Assembly (NCBI RefSeq): GCF_014230085.1
Contig: NZ_JACHVB010000012.1
Span: forward strand, 124,001 to 188,000
Direction: 5' to 3'
DNA from: Ruficoccus amylovorans
Lineage (GTDB): Bacteria > Verrucomicrobiota > Verrucomicrobiia > Opitutales > Cerasicoccaceae
Length of the DNA: 64,000 nucleotides
Part shown: piece by piece, positions 49,546-57,634 of the stretch
Layout of the letters: each line of letters starts with the position of its first letter
How positions within the stretch are numbered: position 1 is the stretch's first letter
Position numbers and translations under genes: made by a program
Notes under the pieces: generated by a model
The model's database searches: none
Told to the model about the DNA's origin: nothing
Seen by the model: only the letters and a program-made list of their open reading frames with translations

Positions 49546-50547
49546 ATGTTTGTGGATGAAGTCACTATTCGCCTCAAGGCCGGAGACGGCGGCAACGGCT
49601 GCATGAGCTTCCGGCGCGTGGCGCACAACCCCAAGGGCGGACCCGACGGCGGCAACGGCGGCAAGGGCGGGGATATTATCCTCGTGTGCGACCCGAACAC
49701 GGCGGACTTCACCGACTACAAGTTCAAGCCCCACGCCGCCGCCAAGAACGGTGTTCCCGGCAAGGGCTCGGACAAGGACGGTGCCAACGGCGATTCGCTC
49801 AAGCTGAAAATGCCCCCCGGCACGGTCGTGATCGACGAGGAGACGGGCAACACCGTGCTTGAGCTGATCGAGTACGGCAAGGAGTACCTCCTGCTCAAGG
49901 GCGGCAAGGGCGGCAAGGGGAACACGACCTTTAAGTCGTCCACCAACCAGGCCCCGCGCAAGTACACCCCCGGGCAGGAAGGCGAGCAGGGCACCTACAA
50001 GCTCGTACTCAAGTCCATCGCCGACATCGGGCTGGTCGGCTTCCCCAACGCGGGCAAGTCCACGCTCATCGGCCTGCTGACCGGCGCCGAGCCGAAGACC
50101 GCCAGCTACCCCTTTACCACGCTCCAGCCGACCGTGGCCGTGATCGAGTACCCGCAGACCTACGAGCGCCTGACCATGGCCGACATCCCCGGACTGATCG
50201 AGGGCGCGCACGAGAACCGCGGACTCGGGCACCGCTTCCTGCGCCACATCGAGCGCTGCAACCTGCTGCTGTTTCTCGTGGACATGGCCGGGACCGACGG
50301 GCGCGACCCGGTGGACGACTACCGGCAACTGGTGCGCGAACTGCGCTACTACGACGAGGCCATGCTCGACAAGCCGCAGCTCATCGTGGCCAACAAGATG
50401 GACGAGCCGGAGTCGCCGGAAAACCTCGCCCGCTTCAAAAAGAAGATCCGCCGCAAGGTGCACCAGCTTTCCTGCCTGAGCGAGGAGGGCCTGCCCGAAC
50501 TCAAGGCCATCCTGCGCGAGCGCGTCCTGCTGGGGAAAACGCGCTGA
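49546..50547 (+). CDS. obgE: Obg/CgtA GTPase
   Basis: The 333-residue product starts with the glycine-rich Obg fold (MFVDEVTIRLKAGDGGNGCM, GGPDGGNGGKGGDI), then the GTPase domain with G1 GFPNAGKST, G3 DIPGLIEGAHENRGLG and G4 NKMD. It lacks the extra C-terminal OCT domain. Obg acts in late 50S ribosome assembly and the stringent response. The usual rplU-rpmA partners are not next to it. The Obg fold and G-motifs make this certain. Confidence 0.97.
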   Translation: MFVDEVTIRLKAGDGGNGCMSFRRVAHNPKGGPDGGNGGKGGDIILVCDPNTADFTDYKFKPHAAAKNGVPGKGSDKDGANGDSLKLKMPPGTVVIDEETGNTVLELIEYGKEYLLLKGGKGGKGNTTFKSSTNQAPRKYTPGQEGEQGTYKLVLKSIADIGLVGFPNAGKSTLIGLLTGAEPKTASYPFTTLQPTVAVIEYPQTYERLTMADIPGLIEGAHENRGLGHRFLRHIERCNLLLFLVDMAGTDGRDPVDDYRQLVRELRYYDEAMLDKPQLIVANKMDEPESPENLARFKKKIRRKVHQLSCLSEEGLPELKAILRERVLLGKTR

Positions 50548-50619
50548 GCATGTGCGGCCGCGTCGTCTGCGGTTAAGCCGGTCCCGTCAGGTTTTTTAAG
50601 TCCTTGGTGGTTTGATTTA

Positions 50620-50647
50620 TTAACCACAAAGGCACGAAGACACAAAG
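50620..50647 (+). repeat. Solo arm of family B repeat
   Basis: TTAACC is followed by the octamers CACAAAGG, CACGAAGA and CACAAAGT. No matching inverted arm was seen before 50754, so this is a single arm or a remnant, 73 bases after the obgE stop codon. Confidence 0.7.
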
Positions 50648-50753
50648 TGGTGTTGGCCACGCCGAGAGACTTGCACGTCTCTGGTTTCCCTTCTCCGGTG
50701 GCGTCCACTTCGTTATTTCTACAAGTTTGGGTACGCTTCAGTTTGGATGCCCC

Positions 50754-50939
50754 TCAGGGATTGCGGCTTTCAGTTTCACTGAAAGCCGCAATCCCTGACG
50801 CGATGCGCAGCAACGAAAGTGCAGGCTTCGGCTGCTCGTTCCGTATTTTGTCCACGCGGCCTAAAGCAGCACTGGGGCCAGGAGCCTTTCTGGCTCCGTA
50901 GGGGCAGCGCCCCTCAATGTCCAGTGCGGCCACGCACTA
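50754..50939. repeat. Multi-hairpin module, copy 2, ending at the ilvB stop codon
   Basis: A perfect 21-bp inverted repeat (50754-50774 and 50778-50798, loop TTC) comes first. After a 70-base spacer come hairpins GGAGCC-TTTCT-GGCTCC, GGGGC-AGC-GCCCC, then TCAATGTCC and AGTGCG-GCCA-CGCACT. The last hairpin runs into the stop codon of ilvB (50937-50939), exactly as copy 1 runs into the CAP gene stop. With the solo arm at 50620 this fills the 389-bp gap between obgE and ilvB. Confidence 0.78.
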
Positions 50940-52613
50940 GCGGGCGCAGGCTGTGCGGATCATTTCACGGTTTGCGCCGCCGGGGGGGACCATGGGCAGG
51001 ACGTGTTGTTCGACGCCGGTGGGGGCGTTGATGAGGACCGGGCCGGGGCGAGCGAAGGCTTCGGCCAGCGCGGCGTCGATGTCCGGTTCCCCGGCCAGAT
51101 CGACGGCCTCCATGCCCATGGCCCGCGCCATCATGGCGAAGTCCGGCCCCTGCTCGAACTTCGAGGCGATGAGGCGCTTGCCGAAGAACAGGGTCTGCTG
51201 CTGGTGGACGAGCCCGAGCGACTGGTTGTTCATGATGACGACCTTGATGTCGGCCCCGGCTTCGGCGGCGGTGATCATTTCCTGGTTGTTCATCAGGAAG
51301 CTGCCGTCGCCGCTGATGCAGACGACGGGGCAACCCGGCTCGGAGAGAGCCGCGCCCAGTGCCGCCGGCAACCCGAAGCCCATCGTCCCGAGGCCGCCGC
51401 TGGTCAGCCATTGGCGGGGGCGGCAGAAGGGAAACGCCTGTGCCGTCCACATCTGGTGCTGGCCGACGTCGGTGGCGACGATAGCGTCGCGCCCGGCGTG
51501 GCGGGCGATGGCGTGGATCAGCCCGTAAGGCGTGGAGGGATCTTCCGCGCCGGGCATTTCCATCGGGTGGGTGGCTTTCAGCTCGGCGATGCGGGCGTTC
51601 CAGTCCGGGCGCTGGCGCTCGGGCAGGATGGCCAGCAGGCTTTCCAGAAAACGTCCCGCGTCGGCACGAACGGACAGTGTGGGCATGCGGATTTTGCCCA
51701 GTTCGGAGGCGTCGATATCGACATGGATGACGCGGGCGTGGGGGCAGAATTCGGCAACCTTGCCCGTGGCCCGGTCGTCGAAGCGCGCGCCCAACGCGAT
51801 CAGCAGGTCGCACTCCTCCAGGGCCAGATTTGTGTAAGGGGCGGCGTGCATGCCCAGCATCCCGAGGGATTGCGGGTGATCGGTCGGCAGCGCCCCCAAC
51901 GCCATCAGCGTGCTGACGGTGGGCAGGTGCGAACGCTCGGCCAGCGCGCGTGCGGCGGCGCTGGATTCGCTGTGGATGATGCCCCCGCCCAGATAGAGAA
52001 TCGGCTGGCGGGCCTCCTCGATCATGGCGGCGGCCTGCGCGACGGCTTCGGCCTCGGGCTCGGCGGGCGCGTCGGCGGTGCCGGGCTCGGGCCAGGCGTC
52101 GAACTCGATAGAGGCCAGTTGGACATCCTTGGGGATGTCGATCCAGACCGGGCCAGGGCGTCCGCTGGCGGCCAGACGGAATGCCTCGGGGATGACGCTC
52201 AGTAACTCCTCGGCGGACTGGACGAGGTAGTTGTGCTTGGTCACGGGCAGGCTCATCCCGAAGACATCGACCTCCTGAAAGGCGTCCGTGCCGATGAGCG
52301 CCTGCGGGACCTGCCCGGTGATGCAGACCAGCGGGATGGAGTCCAGCTTGGCGTCGGCGATGGCCGTGAGGATGTTGGTCGCGCCGGGGCCGCTGGTGGC
52401 GAAGCACACGGCGGGTCGTCCCGTCGTGCGGGCCAGTCCCTGCGCGATGAAGCCCGCTCCCTGCTCATGGCGGGAGAGGACGTGGCGGATGACTGGCCGC
52501 CGGGCCAGCGCGTCGTAGAGGGGCAGGTTAGCTCCTCCGGGGATGCCCGCAATCAAGCGGATACCCTGGCGTTCCAGCAGGCGGATAACGAGGTCGGCTC
52601 CGGTCATTTTCAT
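50937..52613 (-). CDS. ilvB: Acetolactate synthase large subunit, IlvB type, without adjacent small subunit
   Basis: This TPP- and FAD-dependent enzyme makes acetolactate or acetohydroxybutyrate in branched-chain amino acid synthesis. Started at the ATG at 52613 (MKMTGADLVIRLLERQG) it is 558 residues. Motifs follow E. coli IlvB closely: IAGIPGGANLPLYDAL, the catalytic glutamate in RHEQGAGFIAQGLAR, CITGQVPQALIGTDAFQEVDVFG, RPGPVWIDIPKDVQ, the TPP site GDGSFLMNNQEM and the end PMVPPGGANREMI. A leader peptide and attenuator lie upstream. Most such genes are followed by ilvN or ilvH; here the downstream 389 bp has no small-subunit frame. It must act alone or use a subunit encoded elsewhere. Confidence 0.94.
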   Translation of the reverse strand: MKMTGADLVIRLLERQGIRLIAGIPGGANLPLYDALARRPVIRHVLSRHEQGAGFIAQGLARTTGRPAVCFATSGPGATNILTAIADAKLDSIPLVCITGQVPQALIGTDAFQEVDVFGMSLPVTKHNYLVQSAEELLSVIPEAFRLAASGRPGPVWIDIPKDVQLASIEFDAWPEPGTADAPAEPEAEAVAQAAAMIEEARQPILYLGGGIIHSESSAAARALAERSHLPTVSTLMALGALPTDHPQSLGMLGMHAAPYTNLALEECDLLIALGARFDDRATGKVAEFCPHARVIHVDIDASELGKIRMPTLSVRADAGRFLESLLAILPERQRPDWNARIAELKATHPMEMPGAEDPSTPYGLIHAIARHAGRDAIVATDVGQHQMWTAQAFPFCRPRQWLTSGGLGTMGFGLPAALGAALSEPGCPVVCISGDGSFLMNNQEMITAAEAGADIKVVIMNNQSLGLVHQQQTLFFGKRLIASKFEQGPDFAMMARAMGMEAVDLAGEPDIDAALAEAFARPGPVLINAPTGVEQHVLPMVPPGGANREMIRTACAR

Positions 52614-52672
52614 AATTTTTATCTGGTTGGCTTGGTTGGCCCTCCGGAAGCGCTCGACATGGCTGGGTAAAC

Positions 52673-52710
52673 AAAAACCCCCTGTCGAACGCATTCGGCA
52701 GGGGGTTTTT
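52673..52710 (-). terminator. Attenuator hairpin of ilvB
   Basis: The arms 52673-52684 and 52699-52710 pair perfectly, and the inner CGAA and TTCG extend the stem to 17 bp with a four-base loop. In the minus-strand transcript it ends in a T-run, 60 bases before the ilvB ATG and 28 bases after the leader peptide stop. Leader codons GCA-CGG-G (52743-52749) can pair with its 5' arm at six of seven positions, a possible antiterminator. It is symmetrical, so it may also stop rightward transcription. Confidence 0.82.
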
Positions 52711-52737
52711 AGAAATTTTAGTGGGAAGTTCTAATCT

Positions 52738-52815
52738 CTAGGCCCGTGCGGATGCGGTCGAGGTCACGAGGACTACGACTACGTTTACGAGCACGGCTAC
52801 GAGGTTGAACTTCAT
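52738..52815 (-). CDS. Val/Leu-rich leader peptide of ilvB
   Basis: An ATG at 52815 opens 25 codons ending in TAG at 52738. The peptide starts MKFNLVAVLVNVVVVLV and holds eight valines and three leucines in its first 17 residues, then a short Ser/Ala/Arg tail. This composition parallels the IvbL leader of E. coli ilvBN, where ribosome stalling at Val and Leu codons prevents termination. It lies just upstream of an attenuator hairpin and ilvB, which fits the same control. The gene is too short for standard gene finders. The peptide sequence itself is not expected to be conserved. Confidence 0.85.
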   Translation of the reverse strand: MKFNLVAVLVNVVVVLVTSTASARA

Positions 52816-52908
52816 TATCGGTTGCAATGAAGAGACGAAAAATCCGCGTTTGTCAAAGCCTAAATTTTCTCCGGCGGGTGGGGGAGTGGCCGGGGGGATG
52901 TTTTTTTA

Positions 52909-53049
52909 TTAACCGCAGAGGCGCAAAGACGCAGAGAGCAAACGTGGGCAAATAGGATCATAAATGGAGAAGAGGTTGCCCGCGAAGTCAGGCGAAGGAG
53001 CGCGAAGTGAAAACAAAAAAACTCTGCGTCTTTGCGCCTCTGCGGTTAA
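52909..53049. repeat. Family B inverted repeat with nested cassette fragment
   Basis: Arms 52909-52936 and 53022-53049 are perfect 28-base inverted copies: TTAAC plus octamers CGCAGAGG, CGCAAAGA and CGCAGAG. Between them, at about 52976-53009, lies GTTGCCCGCGAAG followed by GCGAAGG and CGCGAAGT. That is the left-arm pattern of the GxxExxY cassette, suggesting one repeat nested in another. No gene is inside. It ends 73 bp before the DUF2071 gene stop. Confidence 0.85.
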
Positions 53050-53122
53050 AAAGACAACTTCCCGCTCCGCTGCGGGTTGCGAGCCGCGAGCCCCACGGAA
53101 AAGGGCGGGACTTTTTCCCTGC

Positions 53123-53878
53123 TTACTGGAGGCCGTACACATCGACCTTGACCTTGTCCACGTAGTGCTTGAGGTCGGGCGGAGTGGAGGGCAGGGGAAG
53201 GTCGTCCAAACAGAGCGGGATGGTGTCGAAGGTGGCGACATCGGCGTCCTGATAGCGGTAGGGGCTGTGGGCGACCTGCGCCCGGCGGACTCGTTGCCCG
53301 TCCCAGGCGTAGAAGTAATAACGCTCCATGAGGAAGAAGGGGAGCCCTTCGGGGTCTTCGCAGAGGCGGACCTGGCCCTCGCCGCTGTAGCGGTAGACCG
53401 AGAGGCGATAGCTGCCGTAGGGAGCGCCGCCGTAGCGGTCGGCGCGTCGGCAGGTGTAGTGCACATCGTCGGTGATGGCGGCCTTCATCCGGGCCTGGAA
53501 GTAGGGGAGCTTGAAAAACTTCCGCCCGAGCCAGGCGGCGGGGCCGCTGCCGCAGTCCAGCGAGTAGAACCACACGCCAGGCTTGCCCTCGTCGTCGTAC
53601 ACGTAGGTGCGGACGTTGAGCTGGAGGAAGTGGGAGATAAAGGGCAGGGCGGGCAGGCGGCGCAGGCGTGCCCACGACATGGCAAAGGGCACGATGCTCA
53701 GCCAGGCGCTGTCCTGGGCGGTATCGACATGGAGGCCGGGCGGGAGGGTGGCCTGGATCTGCTCCGGATCGACTTTCCAATGCAACAGGAGCAGGTGCTC
53801 CCAGTTTTGGAGGAATACCAGAGGCGCTTTGCCGTCCGGGGTTCTGGCTGCCAGTCGCTGATCCGTGGTTGGTGGCAT
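53123..53878 (-). CDS. DUF2071 (YqjF-like) family protein
   Basis: The 251-residue product matches the YqjF/DUF2071 pattern: FLQNWEHLLLLHWKVDPEQIQATLPPGLHVDT, AWLSIVPFAMSW, FLQLNVRTYVYDDEGKPGVWFYSLDCGSGPAAWLGRKFFKLPY and a C-terminal half with GQVRLCEDPEGLPFFLMERYYFYA. The fold is acetoacetate-decarboxylase-like; the function is not established. No signal peptide is seen. It stands alone between repeats. Confidence 0.87.
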   Translation of the reverse strand: MPPTTDQRLAARTPDGKAPLVFLQNWEHLLLLHWKVDPEQIQATLPPGLHVDTAQDSAWLSIVPFAMSWARLRRLPALPFISHFLQLNVRTYVYDDEGKPGVWFYSLDCGSGPAAWLGRKFFKLPYFQARMKAAITDDVHYTCRRADRYGGAPYGSYRLSVYRYSGEGQVRLCEDPEGLPFFLMERYYFYAWDGQRVRRAQVAHSPYRYQDADVATFDTIPLCLDDLPLPSTPPDLKHYVDKVKVDVYGLQ

Positions 53879-54022
53879 TTTCAGGGAAAAAATGAGAGGA
53901 TATCCGCTGTCGTGCAGCCTTTAAGTCTTTGCCGCCGAAGGCCAGCAAAAATTGTTAATTAGTTATCGGTCAGCGCCTACCCGGACCTAATACCATTACT
54001 CACTTTTTTTTGGCTCCATGAA

Positions 54023-54105
54023 TTTTTAAACAGGCAGGACGGAAAGAACAGCAAGCAATCGCAGGAACGCGTCTTCCTGTTCTTCCCGTCCTTCCTGTTT
54101 AAAAA
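54023..54105. repeat. Family C inverted repeat next to the aminotransferase stop
   Basis: The left arm (54023-54055) reads TTTTTAAACAGGCAGGACGG then AAAGAACAGCAAG. The right arm (54073-54105) is its inverse with three mismatches. Each arm contains iterated units of 8-9 bases (ACAGGMAGG, ACGGRAAGA, ACAGSAAG). The flanking A and T runs would allow it to act as a bidirectional terminator. The rest of the 251-bp gap shows no gene. Confidence 0.8.
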
Positions 54106-54129
54106 ATCTAGCGGAGACGTGAAAAAGGC

Positions 54130-55536
54130 TCAGGCCTGGGCGGTCTGCTTCTGGCGCTTCTGGCCGATGGCGGTCTTGACCAGGTTGGTGCCGAATTCCC
54201 ACATCGGGCCGGGGAAGCGCGTGACCTGCTGGAGCACGTCGTCGAAGCCCTGCACGCAGCGGTCGATCTCCTTCTGGCCGATGATGAGCGGGGGCAGGAG
54301 CTTGACCACGTCCATGTTGTGTCCGGCCACATGGGTGAGGATGCGGTGGCGGTCCAGCAGTGAGCTGACCACCATCTGCGCGAAGAGGCCCTTGTCCACC
54401 TTGTGAATGGCCTTCCAGGCCATCTTCAGCTTGAGCGAACGCGGCTGCTGGAACTCAATGGCGATCATGCAGCCCTTGCCGCGCACTTCCTTGATCAGGT
54501 CGTGCCTGGAGGCGAGCGCGCGCAGGCCCTCCATCAGCTTTTCGCCCATCACACGGCTGTTTTCGACCAGATTTTCCGACTTGATGACTTCAATCGAGGC
54601 CAGGCCGCAGGCCATGGCCAGGTTGTTCCGGCCGAAGGTGGTCGAGTGGACCACGCAGCGGTCGAGCCGGGAGAAGACGCCCTGGTAAATCTTGCGGGTG
54701 GTGACGATGGCCGCGCAGGGGACATAGCCGCCGGAGAGGGCCTTGGCCATCGTGATGATGTCCGGCTCCAGGTCCCAGTGCTGGAACCCGAAGAGCTTAC
54801 CGGTGCGGCCGAGGCCGGTCTGGACCTCGTCGGCGATAAAGAGCGCGCCGTACTTGCGGCACAGGTCCTGGGCGGCGGGGAAGTAGTGCTCGTCGGGGAT
54901 GTGGACGCCCTTGCCCTGCACGGGCTCGGCGATAAAGGCCGCCACGTCGCCCTGCTTGAGTTTTTCCTCCAGGTCGGCCACATCGTTGTAGGCGACTTTC
55001 TCCACGCCGGGCAGGAGCGGCCCGAAGCCCTCCTGGAACTGTGCGTTATGAGTCGCACTGAGAGAGCCGTAGCTGAGGCCGTGGTAAGACCCGGCCAAGC
55101 TGAGGATGCGCGTGCGGCCGGTGGAGGCGCGGGCAAATTTCATCGCGCCCTCGACGGCTTCGGTGCCCGAGTTGCAGAAGAAGCACGCGTCCAGGTGGGG
55201 CGGGGTGATCTCGGCCACCTTCTCGGCCAACAGGCCGCTGAGCAGGGCGCAGTCCATCTGCACCATGTTCGGGAGGTCCATCGAGAGCACGTCCTCGATC
55301 GCCTTGCGGATGACCGGGTGGTTGCGCCCCATATTATAGACGCCGTAGCCGCTGAGAAAGTCCAGGTAGTCGCGCCCGTCCATATCGTAGAGATAGGAGC
55401 CCTCGGCGCGGGCATAGACCTTGTCAAAACCGATCGTACCCAGGACTTTGGCCAGGGTGCGGTTGACGTATTTGTGGTGCAGGTCGTAGTTTTCGCCCTG
55501 CCGTTCGGTGATAATCGCTTTCAGATCGAAGGCCAT
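54130..55536 (-). CDS. Class III PLP-dependent aminotransferase
   Basis: The ATG at 55536 (MAFDLKAIITERQG) gives 468 residues; the in-frame TTG at 55548 adds four. PLP-binding features are FFCNSGTEAVEGAMKFAR, AGSYHGLSYGSLSATH, the aspartate in ALFIADEVQTGLGRTG and the lysine in ITMAKALSGGYVP. The early segment YLYDMDGRDYLDFLSGYGVYNMGRNHP and DLPNMVQMD recall aminotransferases linked to hopanoid side-chain amination (HpnO), but no hopanoid genes are in the window, so that is only a suggestion. Other class III substrates such as ornithine or diamines remain possible. It stands alone. Confidence 0.88.
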   Translation of the reverse strand: MAFDLKAIITERQGENYDLHHKYVNRTLAKVLGTIGFDKVYARAEGSYLYDMDGRDYLDFLSGYGVYNMGRNHPVIRKAIEDVLSMDLPNMVQMDCALLSGLLAEKVAEITPPHLDACFFCNSGTEAVEGAMKFARASTGRTRILSLAGSYHGLSYGSLSATHNAQFQEGFGPLLPGVEKVAYNDVADLEEKLKQGDVAAFIAEPVQGKGVHIPDEHYFPAAQDLCRKYGALFIADEVQTGLGRTGKLFGFQHWDLEPDIITMAKALSGGYVPCAAIVTTRKIYQGVFSRLDRCVVHSTTFGRNNLAMACGLASIEVIKSENLVENSRVMGEKLMEGLRALASRHDLIKEVRGKGCMIAIEFQQPRSLKLKMAWKAIHKVDKGLFAQMVVSSLLDRHRILTHVAGHNMDVVKLLPPLIIGQKEIDRCVQGFDDVLQQVTRFPGPMWEFGTNLVKTAIGQKRQKQTAQA

Positions 55537-55814
55537 GGTTTTGTCCAATCTGCCAGTTATAGCGTGCGGCTGTTAAAATGCAATGCCAGGGAGCGCTTTG
55601 GCCACCACCGGAAAACGGTGATAGCAGGTTTTATGACAACTATCATATTCATCGATAGCCGCGGTGTTAAAAAGTAAGGAGCTTGAGTCGTCCTGCGGGC
55701 GAAAATGTTCCCGCCGGAATTTGGGATGCTGGTTTTTACAGTAAATTCAAAATAGCTTGAAAACGGCGGGCAAACTGCCTGGCCGCCGGATGGAGAATCG
55801 GAGGCGGCGCAGAC

Positions 55815-56705
55815 TTAGTTGGAATTGCCGCCGTGGGCTTTAGTGACGCGAGCGGAGAAACGCCCGGCCCAGGTCTGGATGGCCTGGGCGATGTCGCCCC
55901 ATTTGTTCAGGCTCTGGCGCACTTCGAGCTTCTTGCCCGCCAGGGTGTCGATCACGGCTGCTTCGCGCGCGCCGGTCAAAGAATCGAGCAGTTCGGCCTC
56001 GATGGAAATCGAGCCCACGCCCATAGAGGTGCCCCCGGTGGCCTGCTGAGCGGCGTCGGCCAGGCGGGCGTAGGGCATCCACGAGCCGGCGTACATGACC
56101 GGGTTGCCGGGGACGACGCCGACGATGGCGATGCGGACCACGGCGACGCCCTTGCCCGGCTGGTAAACCACGGGATACCCGGCCTGGTCGAGCGCCTTGG
56201 TCAGCTCGGCACGGAAATAATCGGTCAGTTTTTTGAGTTCGTCGGGGTTGACCCCTTTGAATTCGGCGTCATCCGCGGGATAGACGACGATGGGCGAGAG
56301 GATGAAGCGGTTGTAGTCGGCAAGCACGCCCTTTTCCTTGACCCAGACCCACGCGCCGGTGTCGGGATCTTCCTGAAAGCCGTCGTAGCTGGGAAGAAAA
56401 CCGGATTTGGTTATGGGTGCGGCCTTGGTCGGCATGATGTCGCTGAGGCCCTCCTTGACCGGATCGGTCACGGTGCTGACGACTTCCTGTGCCGGGCGGG
56501 GCTGGCTGTCGGCGTCGAGCGAAGAGGTGTTGCTCAGGATGGAGCTGTTGTCCGTAATCGTCTGGGTGCGCTGGTTGACGCGCTCCCGGATGTTGCCCAG
56601 CAAGCCGCCGTCAAGGATACCGCCACCGTCGTCGCTGCCCGAATCCTGGGCGTACGCGCAGGAAGCCCCCGCCAGAAGTGTGATCGCGAGTATCAACGGT
56701 TTCAT
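55815..56705 (-). CDS. DUF3313-like exported protein
   Basis: The ATG at 56705 (MKPLILAITLLAGASCAYAQ) gives 296 residues with a signal peptide, cleavage expected after AYA. A polar N-terminal region (GGGILDGGLLGNIRERVNQRTQ) precedes a domain resembling DUF3313: LPSYDGFQEDPDTGAWVWVKEKG, RFILSPIVVYPADDAEFKG, KLTDYFRAELTKALDQAGYPVV, VVRIAIVGVVPGN, SISIEAELLDSLTGAREAAVID. Such proteins are periplasmic or lipoprotein-like, with unknown role; here the cysteine is not in a clear lipobox. It follows ispH by 56 bp on the same strand. Confidence 0.8.
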   Translation of the reverse strand: MKPLILAITLLAGASCAYAQDSGSDDGGGILDGGLLGNIRERVNQRTQTITDNSSILSNTSSLDADSQPRPAQEVVSTVTDPVKEGLSDIMPTKAAPITKSGFLPSYDGFQEDPDTGAWVWVKEKGVLADYNRFILSPIVVYPADDAEFKGVNPDELKKLTDYFRAELTKALDQAGYPVVYQPGKGVAVVRIAIVGVVPGNPVMYAGSWMPYARLADAAQQATGGTSMGVGSISIEAELLDSLTGAREAAVIDTLAGKKLEVRQSLNKWGDIAQAIQTWAGRFSARVTKAHGGNSN

Positions 56706-56761
56706 GACGATAAAAAAAGAGCGTGTGTTGTCGGGTGAGAGCGCCGTCCATCCGTCGGGCT

Positions 56762-57634
56762 TCAGACGCGCTGAAGCTCTTCGACGACCTCCTGGATAAG
56801 GAACTCCGGGGTGGAGGCTCCGGCGGTGACGCCGACCTTTTTGTAGCGCTCCTTGAGGTGGCCGAAGTCCAGTTCGGAAGCGGTCTCGACGTGATAGGCG
56901 GGCAGGCCGGTCTTTTCGACCAGAGCGGCGAGCTTGCGGGTGTTGGCCGAATGACGGCCTCCGACCACGATAATGGCCTCGGCCCCGGCGTCCTTGAGTA
57001 CGTGGATGTCGCTCTGGCGTTCCTTGGTGGCCCCGCAAATGGTGTCAAAAACCTGGGCGTCCGGGTAGGTCTCGCGCAGGATGGCGGCGAGGCGCTCGAA
57101 CTCGTCCGTGAACATGGTGGACTGGGAGACGAAGCAGACCTTGTCGCCGAGGTTGGGCAGGGCGCGGATGTCTTCCTCGTTCTTGACCACATAGCCGCGG
57201 TCTTCGGTGTAGCCCATCAGGCCAATGACTTCGGGGTGCTTCGGGTCTCCGAAGATCACCGTGGTAAAGCCCTTGCGCGAGTGCAGCTTGATCTTGCCGG
57301 CGATGATGCCCACGTCGGGGCAGGTCGCGTCCTTGAAATCCATGCCGAGTTCCTTCAGGTAGCTGCGGCGCTCGGGGGAGATGCCGTGGGCACGCACGAC
57401 GAGCACGCCGTGCTCGCGGTCCTGCTCGGTGACTTTGACTTCGGTCTTGCTCTGGTAATCGCCGACTTCCTGGATGCCGACGGCTTCCAGTTTTTCCATC
57501 ATCTGCTTGTTGTGGATGAGGGGGCCGTCGGTATAGACGGGTCGCTTGCCTTCTTCGGCGAACTTGGCCGCGACGTTGATGGCGCGTTCCACTCCCCAGC
57601 AAAAGCCGGCACTTTGGGCTCGAATAACTTCCAT
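56762..57634 (-). CDS. ispH: 4-hydroxy-3-methylbut-2-enyl diphosphate reductase
   Basis: IspH performs the last step of the MEP pathway, making IPP and DMAPP with a [4Fe-4S] cluster. The ATG at 57634 (MEVIRAQSAGFCWGVERAIN) gives 290 residues; the upstream 18 residues of the open frame are not conserved. The three cluster cysteines are in AGFCWGVERA, DATCPDVG and TICGATKERQSD. Catalytic residues are in RAHGISPE, FGDPKHPEVIG and VVGGRHSANTRKL. The organism therefore uses the MEP route to isoprenoids. Confidence 0.96.
   Translation of the reverse strand: MEVIRAQSAGFCWGVERAINVAAKFAEEGKRPVYTDGPLIHNKQMMEKLEAVGIQEVGDYQSKTEVKVTEQDREHGVLVVRAHGISPERRSYLKELGMDFKDATCPDVGIIAGKIKLHSRKGFTTVIFGDPKHPEVIGLMGYTEDRGYVVKNEEDIRALPNLGDKVCFVSQSTMFTDEFERLAAILRETYPDAQVFDTICGATKERQSDIHVLKDAGAEAIIVVGGRHSANTRKLAALVEKTGLPAYHVETASELDFGHLKERYKKVGVTAGASTPEFLIQEVVEELQRV

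Noticed and set aside
49447-50463. N-terminal extension of the minus-strand gene at 49078
   Set aside because: The extension is the antisense of obgE; the real gene starts at 49446 in front of a normal N-terminus.
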